Below are positions 10,070 to 18,352 of a stretch of 28,050 nt of DNA, piece by piece; within the stretch, counting starts at the first letter, position 1, and each line of letters opens with the position of its first letter. The notes beneath the pieces were generated by a model that searched no databases, was not told the DNA's origin, and was given only the letters and a program-made list of their open reading frames with translations. The stretch is from positions 16,744 through 44,793 of the forward strand of contig BFEA01000494.1 of NCBI GenBank assembly GCA_003427395.1, written 5' to 3'. The DNA is from Chara braunii (lineage: Eukaryota; Streptophyta; Charophyceae; Charales; Characeae). Both the position numbers and the translations under genes were made by a program.

Positions 10070-11660
10070 GGGTATGAAAAGATTACAGGGTGCACAGTCG
10101 GAACGTTTCCTCGGTGTCCAAATAGTGTCAGAAGACTGCATTGAAAATCAGGAAGATATGCTGTTGCAGAGGGCCTTGCACAAGATAGTCACGTGGGGCA
10201 AAGCACCCCATCTCTCATTTTTGGTAGGGCTATGGTTATAAATAAAACATTGTTTGCTCTCCTTTGGTTTGTTGGATCAGTGTGCCTGTTCGGAAAACAT
10301 CTGTATTCTTGCATCAAATGAAGAGCAATAAAATTATTGTGGAAACCGTTGGCTGGCTAATCAGAAGGCGCTTGGGAAATGCAATGCCTCCCAAGAGACG
10401 AAGGAGTCCTTGGCATTAAGGACCTTGCTAAACAGAAGGAGGTAATGGTCATCCAATGTATAGTTAAAGTTATTCTACATCCCCGGGACCAGCATTGGGT
10501 TCTCCTTATTAAAATATTAGCAGATGAATGGAACTTGAGTCGACCTACAAATGTTTGGTTGTGTCTCATGCTTTACTCTTATTCTGGGGGGCTGTAACCA
10601 AAGCATGGATGAAGCTCAGGCCTGACACTTGGGTGGAACCAGCTACCAAAGTCGAAGTGATGACACAACCCCTGTTCGAGAACCCGAAAATCACTCGCCC
10701 AGATGGCAACTAGTTTCATGTTGACTCCTCCTCTACTAGCTTTGGGCGCTCGTGGATTGAAAAAGGGGTAGTAAGGGTAAGTGACTTGTGGGATGAGCTC
10801 ATAGGGTCATGGAAAAACACGCATGACCTCCGGTCTGCCCTAGAGGCGGTTTGGTTCCTACGAGACCTTAGGGAGGCCCTGATTAAAGCCATCCCCGAAT
10901 CTTGGAGGGACTTACTATTCTCGGTAACAATTGAACCCCCAGGCACTTGGTACACAAGTTCATCCTCAAACACTATGAAACTACTATCAATTAAAGGGGA
11001 CGACAAACATATATTCAAATGTTGGGATTGTTTATTGGGCAACGCGCTTATCTGCAGTGGCAACAAGGACCAACCCGAGGTTGGGTCACAGCTGACTCAG
11101 GTAAGGGTTATAGAACATATGGATCTTAATGATTCCCTGCAGTGCACTGGTTTTGTTGGGGCAAAACCGATCTCCTCACTGAAGCTTGATTCAACATTGT
11201 GGGAATGGAGAGTTAAGGGTAAAAGAGGTATCATATTAATCGACTACTCATTACAACTGGGATACACCTTACTCCCCCCCCCCCCCCTTAAAGCAACCCT
11301 TGGTGGTTGCTAGGAATAGGTGGGCCCAACTCCTGGAGGTTGATCTGGAGCGCATTGGAACATATTTGATGCGATGTTGGAAACAATTAAAGGAATTAGT
11401 TTGTCAACGTCATGCGTGGGTCCTATGGTTAGTTTCCCTTGCTGCCACACCATCGGCAGTTTGACTCCCCGAACATGGGTTGAAGGTAGACATGTGATGC
11501 AAACGATGTCAGCGGGCCTTCAAGTCTGCAGTGCATTTGTGGTGGGATTGCCCGGCCTCAAGCCGCATCTGGTGGTGGATCATCAAACAATTGGATTGTA
11601 TTCCTCGTTCCCCCTTTCAATGAACAAAGGAATAGACAATGCTAGGAGGGGTACCTAACT
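10070..11660 (+). pseudogene. LINE ORF2 C-terminal region with zinc-knuckle (zf-RVT) remnant
   Basis: Post-RT LINE blocks can be followed across frames: LLQRALHKIVTWGKA (near 10160), DEGVLGIKDLAKQKE (10397 on; the G-GL-I-D-L block), DLWDELIGSWKNTHDLR (10780 on), and finally CKRCQRAFKSAVHLWWDCP at 11498-11554, the CX2C-x-H-x-C knuckle found at the end of many plant LINE proteins and called zf-RVT. The last block lies in a different frame from its neighbours. A C-run at 11274-11287 may hide a length error. The region is believed to help RNA binding in the family. Here it is non-functional. Confidence 0.75.
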
Positions 11661-11964
11661 ACTTGATCACCTTAACTTCCATGTAATCTGATCGAGCAGG
11701 AACAGTAGCGTTTTTGACGACAAAGAATGGTCCAACAAACAGATCAGATCGACTTCATTACTGAGTTGAGATCCCAGGGTTGGGATGTATCAGGGCAGTG
11801 GTCCAGTTTTGGTTATTCTGCTACGAGACCCCATTGTCGCAAGGCCTGCACCTAAGCTGGGTAATGGTCCCATTCTTGATCTTTTTCAGGTTGTTTGTGG
11901 AGGGATTCCTAACCTCCCCTTTTTTTGTGTGGTATAATAAAGGAATTTCTGATTTAAAAAAAAG
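11661..11964 (+). other. LINE 3' untranslated region and A tail
   Basis: No coding similarity is left. AATAAA at 11936-11941 precedes a short A run at 11957-11964, and the downstream copy of the candidate target-site duplication (11965-11976) follows immediately. Confidence 0.5.
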
Positions 11965-11976
11965 AAGTAAAATGAA

Positions 11977-12193
11977 GAAACAAAATATCCCAAGTGCAAC
12001 TCTCCGTGAAGTGAACAAAATATCCTTAGTGAAACTGTCTGATGAGTGAGGTGGAAGTCCAACAAAGCTGTCTGGCACAATCATGTTTCAAGTTTTTTTG
12101 GGGGGGGGAGTTGTGTATAGGGAACATGATAACACACACAGTAACATGTTGAAGATCATAGCCCCTAAGACCGAGCAGTTGCACACCAGATTT
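11977..12193. other. Short intergenic stretch
   Basis: Nothing recognised beyond a G-run at 12101-12109 and a near-repeat of ACAAAATATCC(C/T)(A/T)AGTG at about 11980 and 12017. Confidence 0.5.
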
Positions 12194-12279
12194 CCTTTTT
12201 TTTATTTGTGTGTCATCCTTGCACAGGGCCATGCTAATCTTCTCTGTATCGTTCCAATGTAACGGATGTCTCGAAGGAC
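12194..12279 (-). pseudogene. Processed U6 snRNA pseudogene with A-rich tail
   Basis: Read on the minus strand, 12279 down to 12204 gives GTCCTTCGAGACATCCG, then TTGGAACGATACAGAGAAG, ATTAGCATGGCCCTG and GCAAGGATGACACACAAAT. This is U6 spliceosomal RNA from its 5' end to about nucleotide 78, lacking the 3' terminal stretch. It is followed directly by an A-rich run (AAATAAAAAAAAGG on the minus strand). U6 has no natural poly(A) tail, so the tail indicates retroposition by LINE machinery. AAAAAAGGA occurs at both edges and may be a short target-site duplication, but it overlaps the tail. This is the best-preserved U6 copy in the window. Confidence 0.85.
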
Positions 12280-12889
12280 TCCTTTTTTCTTTTTCTTAAA
12301 AAAGTGATGGCCTTGAGATGGGAGGAGAGAGATAAATTTTCCTTTTTTAAGCCACCACTGTACCCGACGTTGGAAATTCGGGGGACCGGTAGCACACCGT
12401 GGAGAACCAACAAAGCGGTGAAAATGAAAAATACGACGAATTGCTGCCATGACTTATTTCATGGTTAAAACGTTTTTTATTTTGTTTTTTTTAAATACAT
12501 TTCCTATAAAAATTATGACCAAATTTACCCCTTAAAAAACTAAGCTATATTTTTCTCTCAATTTCATCTTTCACTATCTACCTACCACTACTCCTAAACC
12601 TATACAGGGGACCCTTGCAAGCATAGTTACCTCTCACAATTAAGGGGATGCATATTGCCCCCCGCCCTAATCGGCAGTGGTTAGGGAGAGTAGGGTGGGG
12701 CCACTAGTGGGGGGTGTTGGCTAATGCAAAGACTGAGTATTTTGCCAGTAGTTGCGCCTCCCATCTACTTCCTCCAACCCCCATCGAGTGGCAGTAGTGG
12801 CTATGGCTAGGACTCTCGCACACACCGCAAACAACCCACTCACGCTCACACTCGCACCTGTGTTCGTCATAGACCCTACTAATACAAAT
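12280..12889. other. Non-coding stretch with SINE-tail scraps
   Basis: The minus strand at about 12302-12320 reads CATCTCAAGGCCATCACTTT, matching the SINE family A tail (TCTCAAGGCCAT). A pyrimidine-rich, G-poor part at 12480-12620 shares CTCTCAATTTCA with position about 317. No gene is seen. The 12710-12889 part may be the body of the SINE whose head follows. Confidence 0.5.
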
Positions 12890-13009
12890 CAGGGGTATCA
12901 AACGGATTATCACAGTCAGTTGACACTATGTCTGCCCCGTGCGGTCATGGGGCTCAAACCCACAACCTCCTAAATGCCACTTGTGCGCCTAACCAACTGA
13001 GTTATTAGT
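12890..13009 (-). mobile_element. tRNA-derived SINE (second type), minus strand head
   Basis: On the minus strand a strong box A (AACTCAGTTGGTTAGGCGCA, within 12984-13003) is followed by a T-arm-like segment GTGGGTTTGAGCCCCAT, which contains box B (12950-12962) and a 4-5 bp stem. The spacing of about 40 nt suits a tRNA head. The acceptor stem does not close and there is no convincing anticodon arm, so this is a SINE head and not a tRNA gene. The downstream body probably runs to about 12710. The 3' end is undefined. Confidence 0.65.
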
Positions 13010-13298
13010 CGTTGGGAAATGATTTTTTTTCCTGTTTTTCCGCTTTGCTCATCACTCCATATATAGGACCCCACATGAGATTTCAGTTCTATATGTGTCT
13101 CCGCACTCAATTTTCAAAAAATCCTTGGCACACCCCACATTTTGCCGCTTTCTAGGCCCCTTTCTGCGCTTTAGTCACTTCGACGAGAAAGTTGTGCAGG
13201 GCGTGAGGTTAGAGCGTGACACGGGCCAGTAGCTTAGGGAAGGTTACAGGTTTCCAGTGATTCTTGGTGGGAAAAATATCAAGGTGACACCAACTGAC

Positions 13299-13436
13299 CT
13301 GGCTTAGTTGGTACACCCACAAACTGTTGAAATGCAGACCCAAGTTTGAATCCATATACAACCAGATGACCAAAATAAAAACATTATGAATGACCTAGGG
13401 CAGACCAGTTCAACGATGATATCTCAAGGCCATGGC
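13299..13436 (+). mobile_element. SINE family A copy
   Basis: Box A-like CTGGCTTAGTTGG (13299-13311), then ACACCCACAAACTGTTGAAA, box B-like CAAGTTTGAATCC (13341-13353), ATGACC(T)AGGGCAGACCAGTTCA and the tail ACGATGATATCTCAAGGCC. It is the sense-strand equivalent of the copy at 609-816 and close to 17849-18000. Its last part is included in the tandem duplication that starts at 13411. It lacks an A tail. Confidence 0.75.
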
Positions 13437-13674
13437 ATTCCGGTGAGTTAGGAGCAGGTTTTTAGGGGGGGGCGCTGAACGACAGGCGAAGCGGGTCCAG
13501 TCCCGCAATTTTCAAGCGCTGGCTTTGGCGACTTTTCACGCTCAACGATGATATCTCAAGGCCATGGCATTCCGGTGAGCTAGGAGCAGGTTTTTAGGGG
13601 TGACGCTGATCGACAAGCGAAGCAGGTCCAGTCCCACAATTTTCAAACGCTGGCTTTGGCGACTTTTCACGCTC
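13411..13674 (+). repeat. 132-bp tandem duplication spanning a SINE 3' end
   Basis: CAACGATGATATCTCAAGGC at 13411 recurs at 13543. The two 132-bp copies differ at only about ten positions and both end in GACTTTTCACGCTCA. The unit begins inside SINE family A and runs into flanking DNA, so it arose after the SINE inserted. GGGAAAAATATCA occurs at 13269-13281 and 13736-13748, outside the SINE and duplication. Confidence 0.9.
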
Positions 13675-14694
13675 AGAAGAATTTAGAAAACAAATTGAAA
13701 AATCGAGAGCTTGTACATTAGGTTGTGACCTTTCTGGGAAAAATATCAGAAAAAAAAAAGACCATGAAATAATTGTCGCGCCAATTCGTCACGTTCTCCA
13801 TTTTTGCCACTCTACAATGTGTGGGCCATCGGAAAAGTACCCCAACTTCCACGATTTTTTGCGCTTGACAGAGTGTTGGTCCCTAGTCCGCTTGACAGAG
13901 TGTTGGTCCCTAGTCCGACACGGGGCCTTGGCCCACATGCAAGGTTTAGTAGCAGAAAATGATACTGAGCGACACCACGGTAGGCGGGAGAATCTTGTCT
14001 GCGCCGGTCCACTTTTTTTTCCGTACACACCACTGACCGGGACACTTTTGACACCGTCCGATCGGCACAGCAGGAAGGCCATCAACCACCATGACAGGTC
14101 TTCGAATTGCTACATCTGTTGAGTTGCGTAAATATCCCTGCCTTCTTCACGTGTTACCGGAAGTGAGTGCTTCACACATGGGAGTAGTCGATTTGCGTTA
14201 GGCCTGCTCCGCCTGCTTCACACATCTGTTGCCCATGCGAAGGCCTATTCTGCCCGCCAACAGACGACCGATGAGGAATTAGGGCGTTTAGTTAGCTATG
14301 ATACTTTTTTGACGATAGTAAACTAAACGTCCCGCGCCGTGTGCTGCGCTGACATGCATTTTGCCAATGAACACCTCCCGTTTGGGCGGGAAAGCTCCCA
14401 TCTCCGCGCGCTGGACCAGGGCTGGATGTTTTTACAATCCACGACTGGTCTTCGTCGCAAAGCTGTCGCAGCTAAACGCGACGCTGTGTAGTGGGCCGAG
14501 GCCCCCGGGGACCCTCCTCGAGCCGGAACCATTCCTGTTGGACCAGCCGGTCGACCGGCCCTACTCCCCCCCGGTCGGCCCCAGCACATAACCGCTGGGG
14601 GGGGGGGTACCGTGGTCCAAACGCCGCGAGGGGATTTGGAGGGTTTGTAGGAGGCCTGCAGGCAAAATTTCTTTTTTGAAACCGGTCTGGTAGG
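13675..14694. other. Non-coding stretch with a 27-bp tandem duplication
   Basis: CGCTTGACAGAGTGTTGGTC and the next 7 bases are duplicated exactly at 13862-13888 and 13889-13915. A 14-bp perfect palindrome GCCGGTCGACCGGC lies at 14546-14559. From 14340 the sequence becomes GC-rich, which creates open frames on both strands without coding signatures. No gene is seen. Confidence 0.55.
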
Positions 14695-14792
14695 CCCGCC
14701 CAAATCGTTTCAAAAGGGAGGCCGATCTGGACCGCCGATCTCGAGAGATTGGTGGTCCAGATCACCCACCCTTTTGAAACGATTTGGGCGGG
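14695..14792. repeat. 98-bp near-perfect palindrome
   Basis: The arms 14695-14741 and 14746-14792 pair around the tetraloop CGAG with no gaps. The outer 24 bp (CCCGCCCAAATCGTTTCAAA onward) are perfect, and only about five positions mismatch in the inner part. The DNA could extrude as a cruciform and its transcript would form a long hairpin. It may be a small foldback element or an inverted duplication. No coding role is seen. Confidence 0.95.
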
Positions 14793-14949
14793 ATCTGGCG
14801 GCTGCCTCTACCCTCACCATGCACAAGCCATTGCGCCCGCCCTCCCGAACTCGACACAGCAGCCCGCCCTTCCGTGTGCCATCAACTGCGCGCCAGCGTC
14901 TGTGTACCATCGCCAACACGCCAGCACCCGCGCGCCAGCGGTGAGAGAG

Positions 14950-15240
14950 GGAATCTTCTTCTTTTTCTTCCTCTTCTTCTTCTTCTTCTTCTTCTTCTTC
15001 TTCAGTCTTCCCGCTCTTCAGTCTTCTTCTTCTTCTTCTTCTTCTTCTTCTTCAGATTCTTCTTTCCCCCTCCTCCACCTACTCGTTCTCCTTCACCTTG
15101 TCNCCCCNCCNCTNCCNCTTCTTCCCCCCCCCCCCCNCTTGCCNCCTACTCCTCCTCCTCCTCCTCCTTCCGCCCTCTTCAGCGGACTTCTTCTTCTTCT
15201 CCTCCTCCTACTCCCTGTAATCTTCTTCCTCTTCCTCTTC
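14950..15240 (+). repeat. Long (TTC)n/(CTC)n pyrimidine tract with ambiguous bases
   Basis: Plus strand is almost pure C and T from about 14952 to 15237, with long TTC runs (for example 14979-15002 and 15024-15053). N occurs seven times between 15103 and 15144 and a C-run lies at 15124-15136. Open frames here encode poly-Phe, poly-Ser and poly-Leu and are artefacts of the repeat. Such homopurine-homopyrimidine mirror tracts can form triplex DNA. Confidence 0.9.
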
Positions 15241-15600
15241 TCCTCCTACCGAATGCTAGCCATAGGCACAGGCCCCGATATTCTATTTCTTCTTTTTCTT
15301 CTTCTTCTTCTCCACGAACGCTGGCCATAGGAACATGCCCCGATCTTCTTCTTCTTCTTCTCGTCGTCCTCCACCTCCTCCCCCCATCTCTACCGTAGGA
15401 AGCCACAACTGCGTTTTTTTTTCCAAGTTCTTCATCTAGGCAGCCATAGGCTTGTTCTTCATTTTCGGGTTCCTTATTCTGCCCCCACCTCTCCCATAGG
15501 CAGCCAATGCCAGCCATAGACTTCTTTGTCGTCGTCTTCTCCCCCTCCTCCTCCTCTCTCCCCAACGGCAGGCATAGCCATAGCCATAGGCCAGGTTTGC
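15241..15600 (+). repeat. Degenerate ~65-bp repeat with GCCATAG spacer between CTT/CTC tracts
   Basis: GCCATAG occurs at 15259, 15324, 15443, 15513, 15577 and 15583, most spacings being close to 65 or twice that. The first two units also share GCCCCGAT(A/C)TTCT after the spacer. Pyrimidine tracts fill the intervals, so this is an interrupted minisatellite. The minus frame at 15179-15667 is a translation of it. Confidence 0.65.
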
Positions 15601-16167
15601 TGTTATCCTTGTCTGCTGATGCCCATGCTTGCTGTAACACCACCACTAAGAATCCCACCCCCACCATAACCCCCCTGACCTAAAGTGACGTCCGTACGCC
15701 ATAAATATAGAAGTTTTGCAGGGGCATCGGCTATGGTGATCTCACTCTTACTCGTCTCTCCCCCTTCACTGGTTCAGTCTCAAATTTCAAGTCTGCTACT
15801 CCTTTTTTTTTTTTTTTTTTTTTTTTTCCCTACTCTGTCTTCGGTGATCCTCGCAATTTACGAGCTGCTTCTCTTTTCTCCTCCATCCTCTAAAGAGCAT
15901 ACACAACTATTACAAGCATAATCCGGTCGATGCATGCATCTGGCTGCCCGCACGGGTTGGACAAGGGAGTGCGCCACAAACCTCTGTAAACAGAGCATTA
16001 TTACTTGTGCATCAGTGTCGGACGTTTATGGAGCGGATATGTATCGTCATAATTGAGAACTGCCCCGCGAACCGTAGGCGCTGAGGGAGCGAAGGACAAC
16101 AACCGAGGGGCTGTGACAGACTGTGTCGTCGGAGTTTCACCCACTGGAGCGGATATATATGTACAAT

Positions 16168-16169
<2 letters not shown>
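15601..16169. other. Non-coding stretch, no gene seen
   Basis: A 25-base T-run occupies about 15803-15827. GGAGCGGATAT occurs at about 16031 and again at 16146. No RNA gene or protein signature was recognised. Confidence 0.55.

Positions 16170-16204
<35 letters not shown>
16170..16204 (+). repeat. (TG)n microsatellite
   Basis: Uninterrupted TG dinucleotide run of about 17 units. The minus-strand frames with Thr-His repeats derive from it. Confidence 0.95.
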
Positions 16205-16206
<2 letters not shown>

Positions 16207-16435
16207 CATTCCTAAGTGAACTCTTGAGAATGTGGCTACTTCGGGCTACCCTATTGTCTCCGCCGAACACAATGTGCACCCTCATTTTGGCTGCACCTGA
16301 CCAGAATGATTGCTTCTGTAAATTCAGAATTAAAGTGCATTATGTTCGGGGGAAACCGGTAGCCATTCCCGCGGCCACAAAGAACACGATAAATATTTTG
16401 AGCACATGGTCATAGTATTGGCCTGGCCTTGATAC

Positions 16436-16495
16436 GAGCCAGTCCTAGAGGGGAGAAAAAAAAGAAAAAAGAAAAAAAAGAGCCAGTCCTAGAGG
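16436..16495 (+). mobile_element. 28-bp A-rich insertion with perfect 16-bp target-site duplication
   Basis: GAGCCAGTCCTAGAGG at 16436-16451 is repeated exactly at 16480-16495. Between them is only GGAG followed by A-runs punctuated with single G (16452-16479). This is the footprint of target-primed reverse transcription in which almost nothing but the poly(A) tail was copied. The perfect duplication implies a fairly recent event. Confidence 0.8.
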
Positions 16496-16575
16496 TTTTC
16501 GACCAGATTGATGACATGCTCTCACAACGTAGTAGGATTGTTTCGACTGAGCTTTGAGCACATGGTAATTTTATT

Positions 16576-16599
16576 GGCCGAACGTGGCGCTCACTACAG
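16576..16599 (+). repeat. 24-bp dispersed direct repeat, upstream of U6 relics
   Basis: GGCCGAACGTGGCGCTCACT plus ACAG here is exactly repeated at 17628-17651. The copies lie about 200 and 45 bp upstream of the U6 relics at 16776 and 17697. A looser GAGCACATGGT...TATTGGCC repeat at 16399 and 16556 is adjacent. Confidence 0.8.
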
Positions 16600-16775
16600 T
16601 CAGATGCATCCAGGTTCGGTCCTGAGTGATGCATTACAATCAGTCCTTGTTCGATGCATTTAGGAAAGCGCTACCTATGTTCGATCCTTGGATCGGTGCG
16701 GACCGACAGATTGCTGTCTGGAGTAAGTTTCACTTCACTTCTTCTTTCAAAGGGCTAATGGGAGTGTGGTTTTTT

Positions 16776-16860
16776 GGGTCATCCGGTTAAATTGGAACGA
16801 TACAGAGAAGGACGATTAGCATGGCCCCTGCGCTTTCAAGGATGACACACGTAAATCGAG
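16776..16860 (+). pseudogene. U6 snRNA pseudogene (5'-truncated)
   Basis: GGGTCATCCGGTTAAATTGG leads into AACGATACAGAGAAG, a 4-nt insertion, ATTAGCATGGCCCCTGCGC, another small insertion, AAGGATGACACAC and AAATCGAG. This covers U6 from inside the 5' stem-loop to near the 3' end. The first ~12 nt and the terminal U-rich end are missing, and the insertions disrupt the catalytic core region. It is not a functional gene, and no plant snRNA upstream element was seen. Confidence 0.8.
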
Positions 16861-17242
16861 CTACCGTCGCCCTGAGTTTACTCATCTCGCCTCTTCCTCC
16901 TGTCTTTATTGTCATGCATTGGGCCTCGCTCCGGTAGTCGATATTCTAAATGCATTTCGCCGCCTTTCTGGACAAGGGGCAGTCGCAGGATGCAACATTT
17001 GCAGCGTATCGGGACGATCAAGACGACCAGATGCACAAGTAGAGTGTGTTGTGTAGTGGATGGAGCAAGGCCTATCGGCTGGATGCTTCACCTCCCCCGC
17101 CCTCTGTTTCCGGGTGGGTTAGGGAGTGGTTGTCATTGCCTGTTCCTTTCCCTCTCTTACTTCCTTTTGCCGTCCGCCAAAGTGCTCATTACTATTCGAG
17201 TAGTTGGTCCTTGTCTTCCCTGCCGATCTGCACGCCCTTCTT
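16861..17242. other. Non-coding stretch between two U6 relics
   Basis: Includes GGGCCTCGCTCC at about 16920-16931, which matches the terminal repeat of the foldback family found at 18353-19499, followed by diverged sequence. The open frame at 16909-17256 has no recognisable domain. Confidence 0.5.
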
Positions 17243-17323
17243 GGGGATATCCATGAAAATTTCAACGAAGCAGAGAAGACTACTAGCACGGCCCCTACGC
17301 AAGGATGACACACATAGATAGAG
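17243..17323 (+). pseudogene. U6 snRNA pseudogene (strongly diverged)
   Basis: GGGGATATCCATGAAAATTT, CAACGAAGCAGAGAAGACTA, CTAGCACGGCCCCTACGCAA and GGATGACACACATAGATAGA align without large gaps to U6 from the 5' stem-loop to the AAATCGAG region, with about fifteen substitutions. It is older than the other copies in the window. No A tail is visible. Confidence 0.7.
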
Positions 17324-17387
17324 GAATTCGTATTGCACAACCTTTCGTTTCGTGCGCTCACACGAGGGGCATATGAGCGCATAGTGG

Positions 17388-17602
17388 CTATAGGACGTTA
17401 TGCACCGCGGCTCTTTCTACTAACATGCAAATAGGTATTAAGAACGGAGTCAACACCACAAAGAATAAAGAAATCCCATCTAGACCTTATAAAAATTGAT
17501 ATTTGAGTAAGGAAGCCATCGTATTGTTTCAACAAATTGGAATTTAGCTGTAGAATTCTCAAATTGTAGCCGGCATACTGACTATAGAACGTTATGCACT
17601 GC
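17388..17602 (+). repeat. Pair of 21-bp direct repeats around a 173-bp segment
   Basis: CTATAGGACGTTATGCACCG (17388-17407) recurs as CTATAGAACGTTATGCACTG (17582-17601), with the next C also shared. The AT-rich intervening segment has no recognised identity. The arrangement could be an insertion with an aged target-site duplication or a local duplication. Confidence 0.55.
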
Positions 17603-17696
17603 CGCATACTTACTATAGGCAGTTTTCGGCCGAACGTGGCGCTCACTACAGATAGGTGGATCATATGAAAGTGCTGATGTAAGTATGCCCCGAAGT

Positions 17697-17766
17697 GTCC
17701 TTCCGGACGTCCGTTAAAATTGGAACGATACAGAGAACGAAGAGTAGCATTGCCCCCTGCGCAAGG
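17697..17766 (+). pseudogene. U6 snRNA 5' part fused to SINE sequence
   Basis: GTCCTTCCGGACGTCCGTTA, then AAATTGGAACGATACAGAGA, a diverged AGTAGCATTGCCCC and CTGCGCAAGG reproduce U6 from its first nucleotide to about position 70. The next base starts SINE family A sequence in the same orientation. No stop or terminator of U6 remains. The intact 5' end with a sharp internal junction fits a copied RNA, not a decayed gene. Confidence 0.8.
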
Positions 17767-17815
17767 TTGGAATTGGGACCCGAGTTTGAATCGAGATGCA
17801 ACAAAGATGCCCGAA
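17767..17815 (+). mobile_element. SINE family A fragment joined to U6
   Basis: GGGACCCGAGTTTGAATCGA then GATGCAACAAAGATGCCCGA matches the box B region and following body of the complete copy just downstream (AGACCCAAGTTCGAGCCCAG, ATGCAATAAAGATGACC). The SINE head with box A is absent, having been replaced by U6. Confidence 0.7.
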
Positions 17816-17848
17816 GTTCTTCTCCAGGTTGTACTCTCGATCGTACCG

Positions 17849-18000
17849 ATGGGCTTATAGCTAAGTTGGTACACCCATGAACTGTTGAAATATGAATCAG
17901 ACCCAAGTTCGAGCCCAGATGCAATAAAGATGACCAGAATAAGATCATTTTTCTGAATTACCTGGGACCGGTCAGCTCATTGATGATATCTCAAGGCCGT
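17849..18000 (+). mobile_element. SINE family A copy
   Basis: Box A-like TAGCTAAGTTGG (17858-17869), ACACCCATGAACTGTTGAAA, box B CAAGTTCGAGCCC (17904-17916), then GATGACCAGAATAAGATC, GAATTACCTGGGACCGGTCA and the tail TGATGATATCTCAAGGCC. It has the best-preserved box B of the family here. It directly follows the U6-SINE fusion. No long A tail is present. Confidence 0.8.
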
Positions 18001-18352
18001 CGCCCTTCATTAAAATGATCGAGGGAAAAAGGACTCTCGATCGTAGGGGCTCTATGGATGTGATTTTTTTTTTTATTATATATATTTTATTTTATTTTTT
18101 TAAAGGCCTGTGCAAAACCTCTATCCCAGTGGTGGTAAGAGAACCACCGGGATTGAGGCTTTGTCTGGTGGCCGCTCCATCTATTGGTGGGGAGCCTCAC
18201 CTGCTGGAAACCGGATGGATGTGAATTTCACGTAACTGACCGACGAAAACGAAACTTGTATTTCGACCGTACGATTCTAACGGCTGTCCGACAGATCAGT
18301 GCAGTCTAGCCTTCGCTTCGTGTTGAGTCAGCATCTTGATCACGTCGCAACT
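18001..18352. other. Non-coding stretch with AT-rich run
   Basis: A T-rich and TA-rich run covers about 18064-18103. CTCTCGATCGTA is shared with about 17832. No gene is seen. Confidence 0.55.

Larger units (their letters stand above)
4522..11964 (+). mobile_element. Decayed L1-type LINE retrotransposon (about 7.4 kb)
   Basis: The element reads, in order: a GC-rich 5' segment with a GCGCTTG/CAAGCGC hairpin at 4586-4602; an ORF1 with gag-like and zinc-knuckle remnants; an APE-type endonuclease; a reverse transcriptase; a long C-terminal region; a CX2C zinc knuckle at about 11498; and a 3' end with AATAAA (11936) and a short A run (11957-11964). This is the order of plant L1 LINEs. A candidate target-site duplication, AAGTAAAA(C/T)GAA, sits at 4510-4521 and 11965-11976 with one mismatch, though its A-richness weakens it. 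Multiple stops, frameshifts and an internal insertion show that it is dead. Ends are inferred from the candidate duplication and A tail. Confidence 0.8.

Noticed and set aside
12950-13003. Possible tRNA gene on the minus strand
   Set aside because: Box A, box B and a T-arm are present, but there is no closing acceptor stem or anticodon arm, so it is better explained as a SINE head.
14749-15398. Long plus-strand frames with poly-Phe, poly-Ser and poly-Leu
   Set aside because: They translate the TTC/CTC microsatellite in different frames and contain ambiguous bases, so they have no coding meaning.
15179-15667. 162-codon minus-strand frame rich in Glu and Arg
   Set aside because: It is the reverse translation of the pyrimidine/GCCATAG repeat, with no domain.
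16001-16285. Minus-strand frames with Thr-His repeats
   Set aside because: They come from the (TG)n microsatellite.
16776-16860. Functional U6 snRNA gene
   Set aside because: Lacks the 5' end and the terminal T-run, carries insertions in the core, and no snRNA promoter elements were seen upstream.
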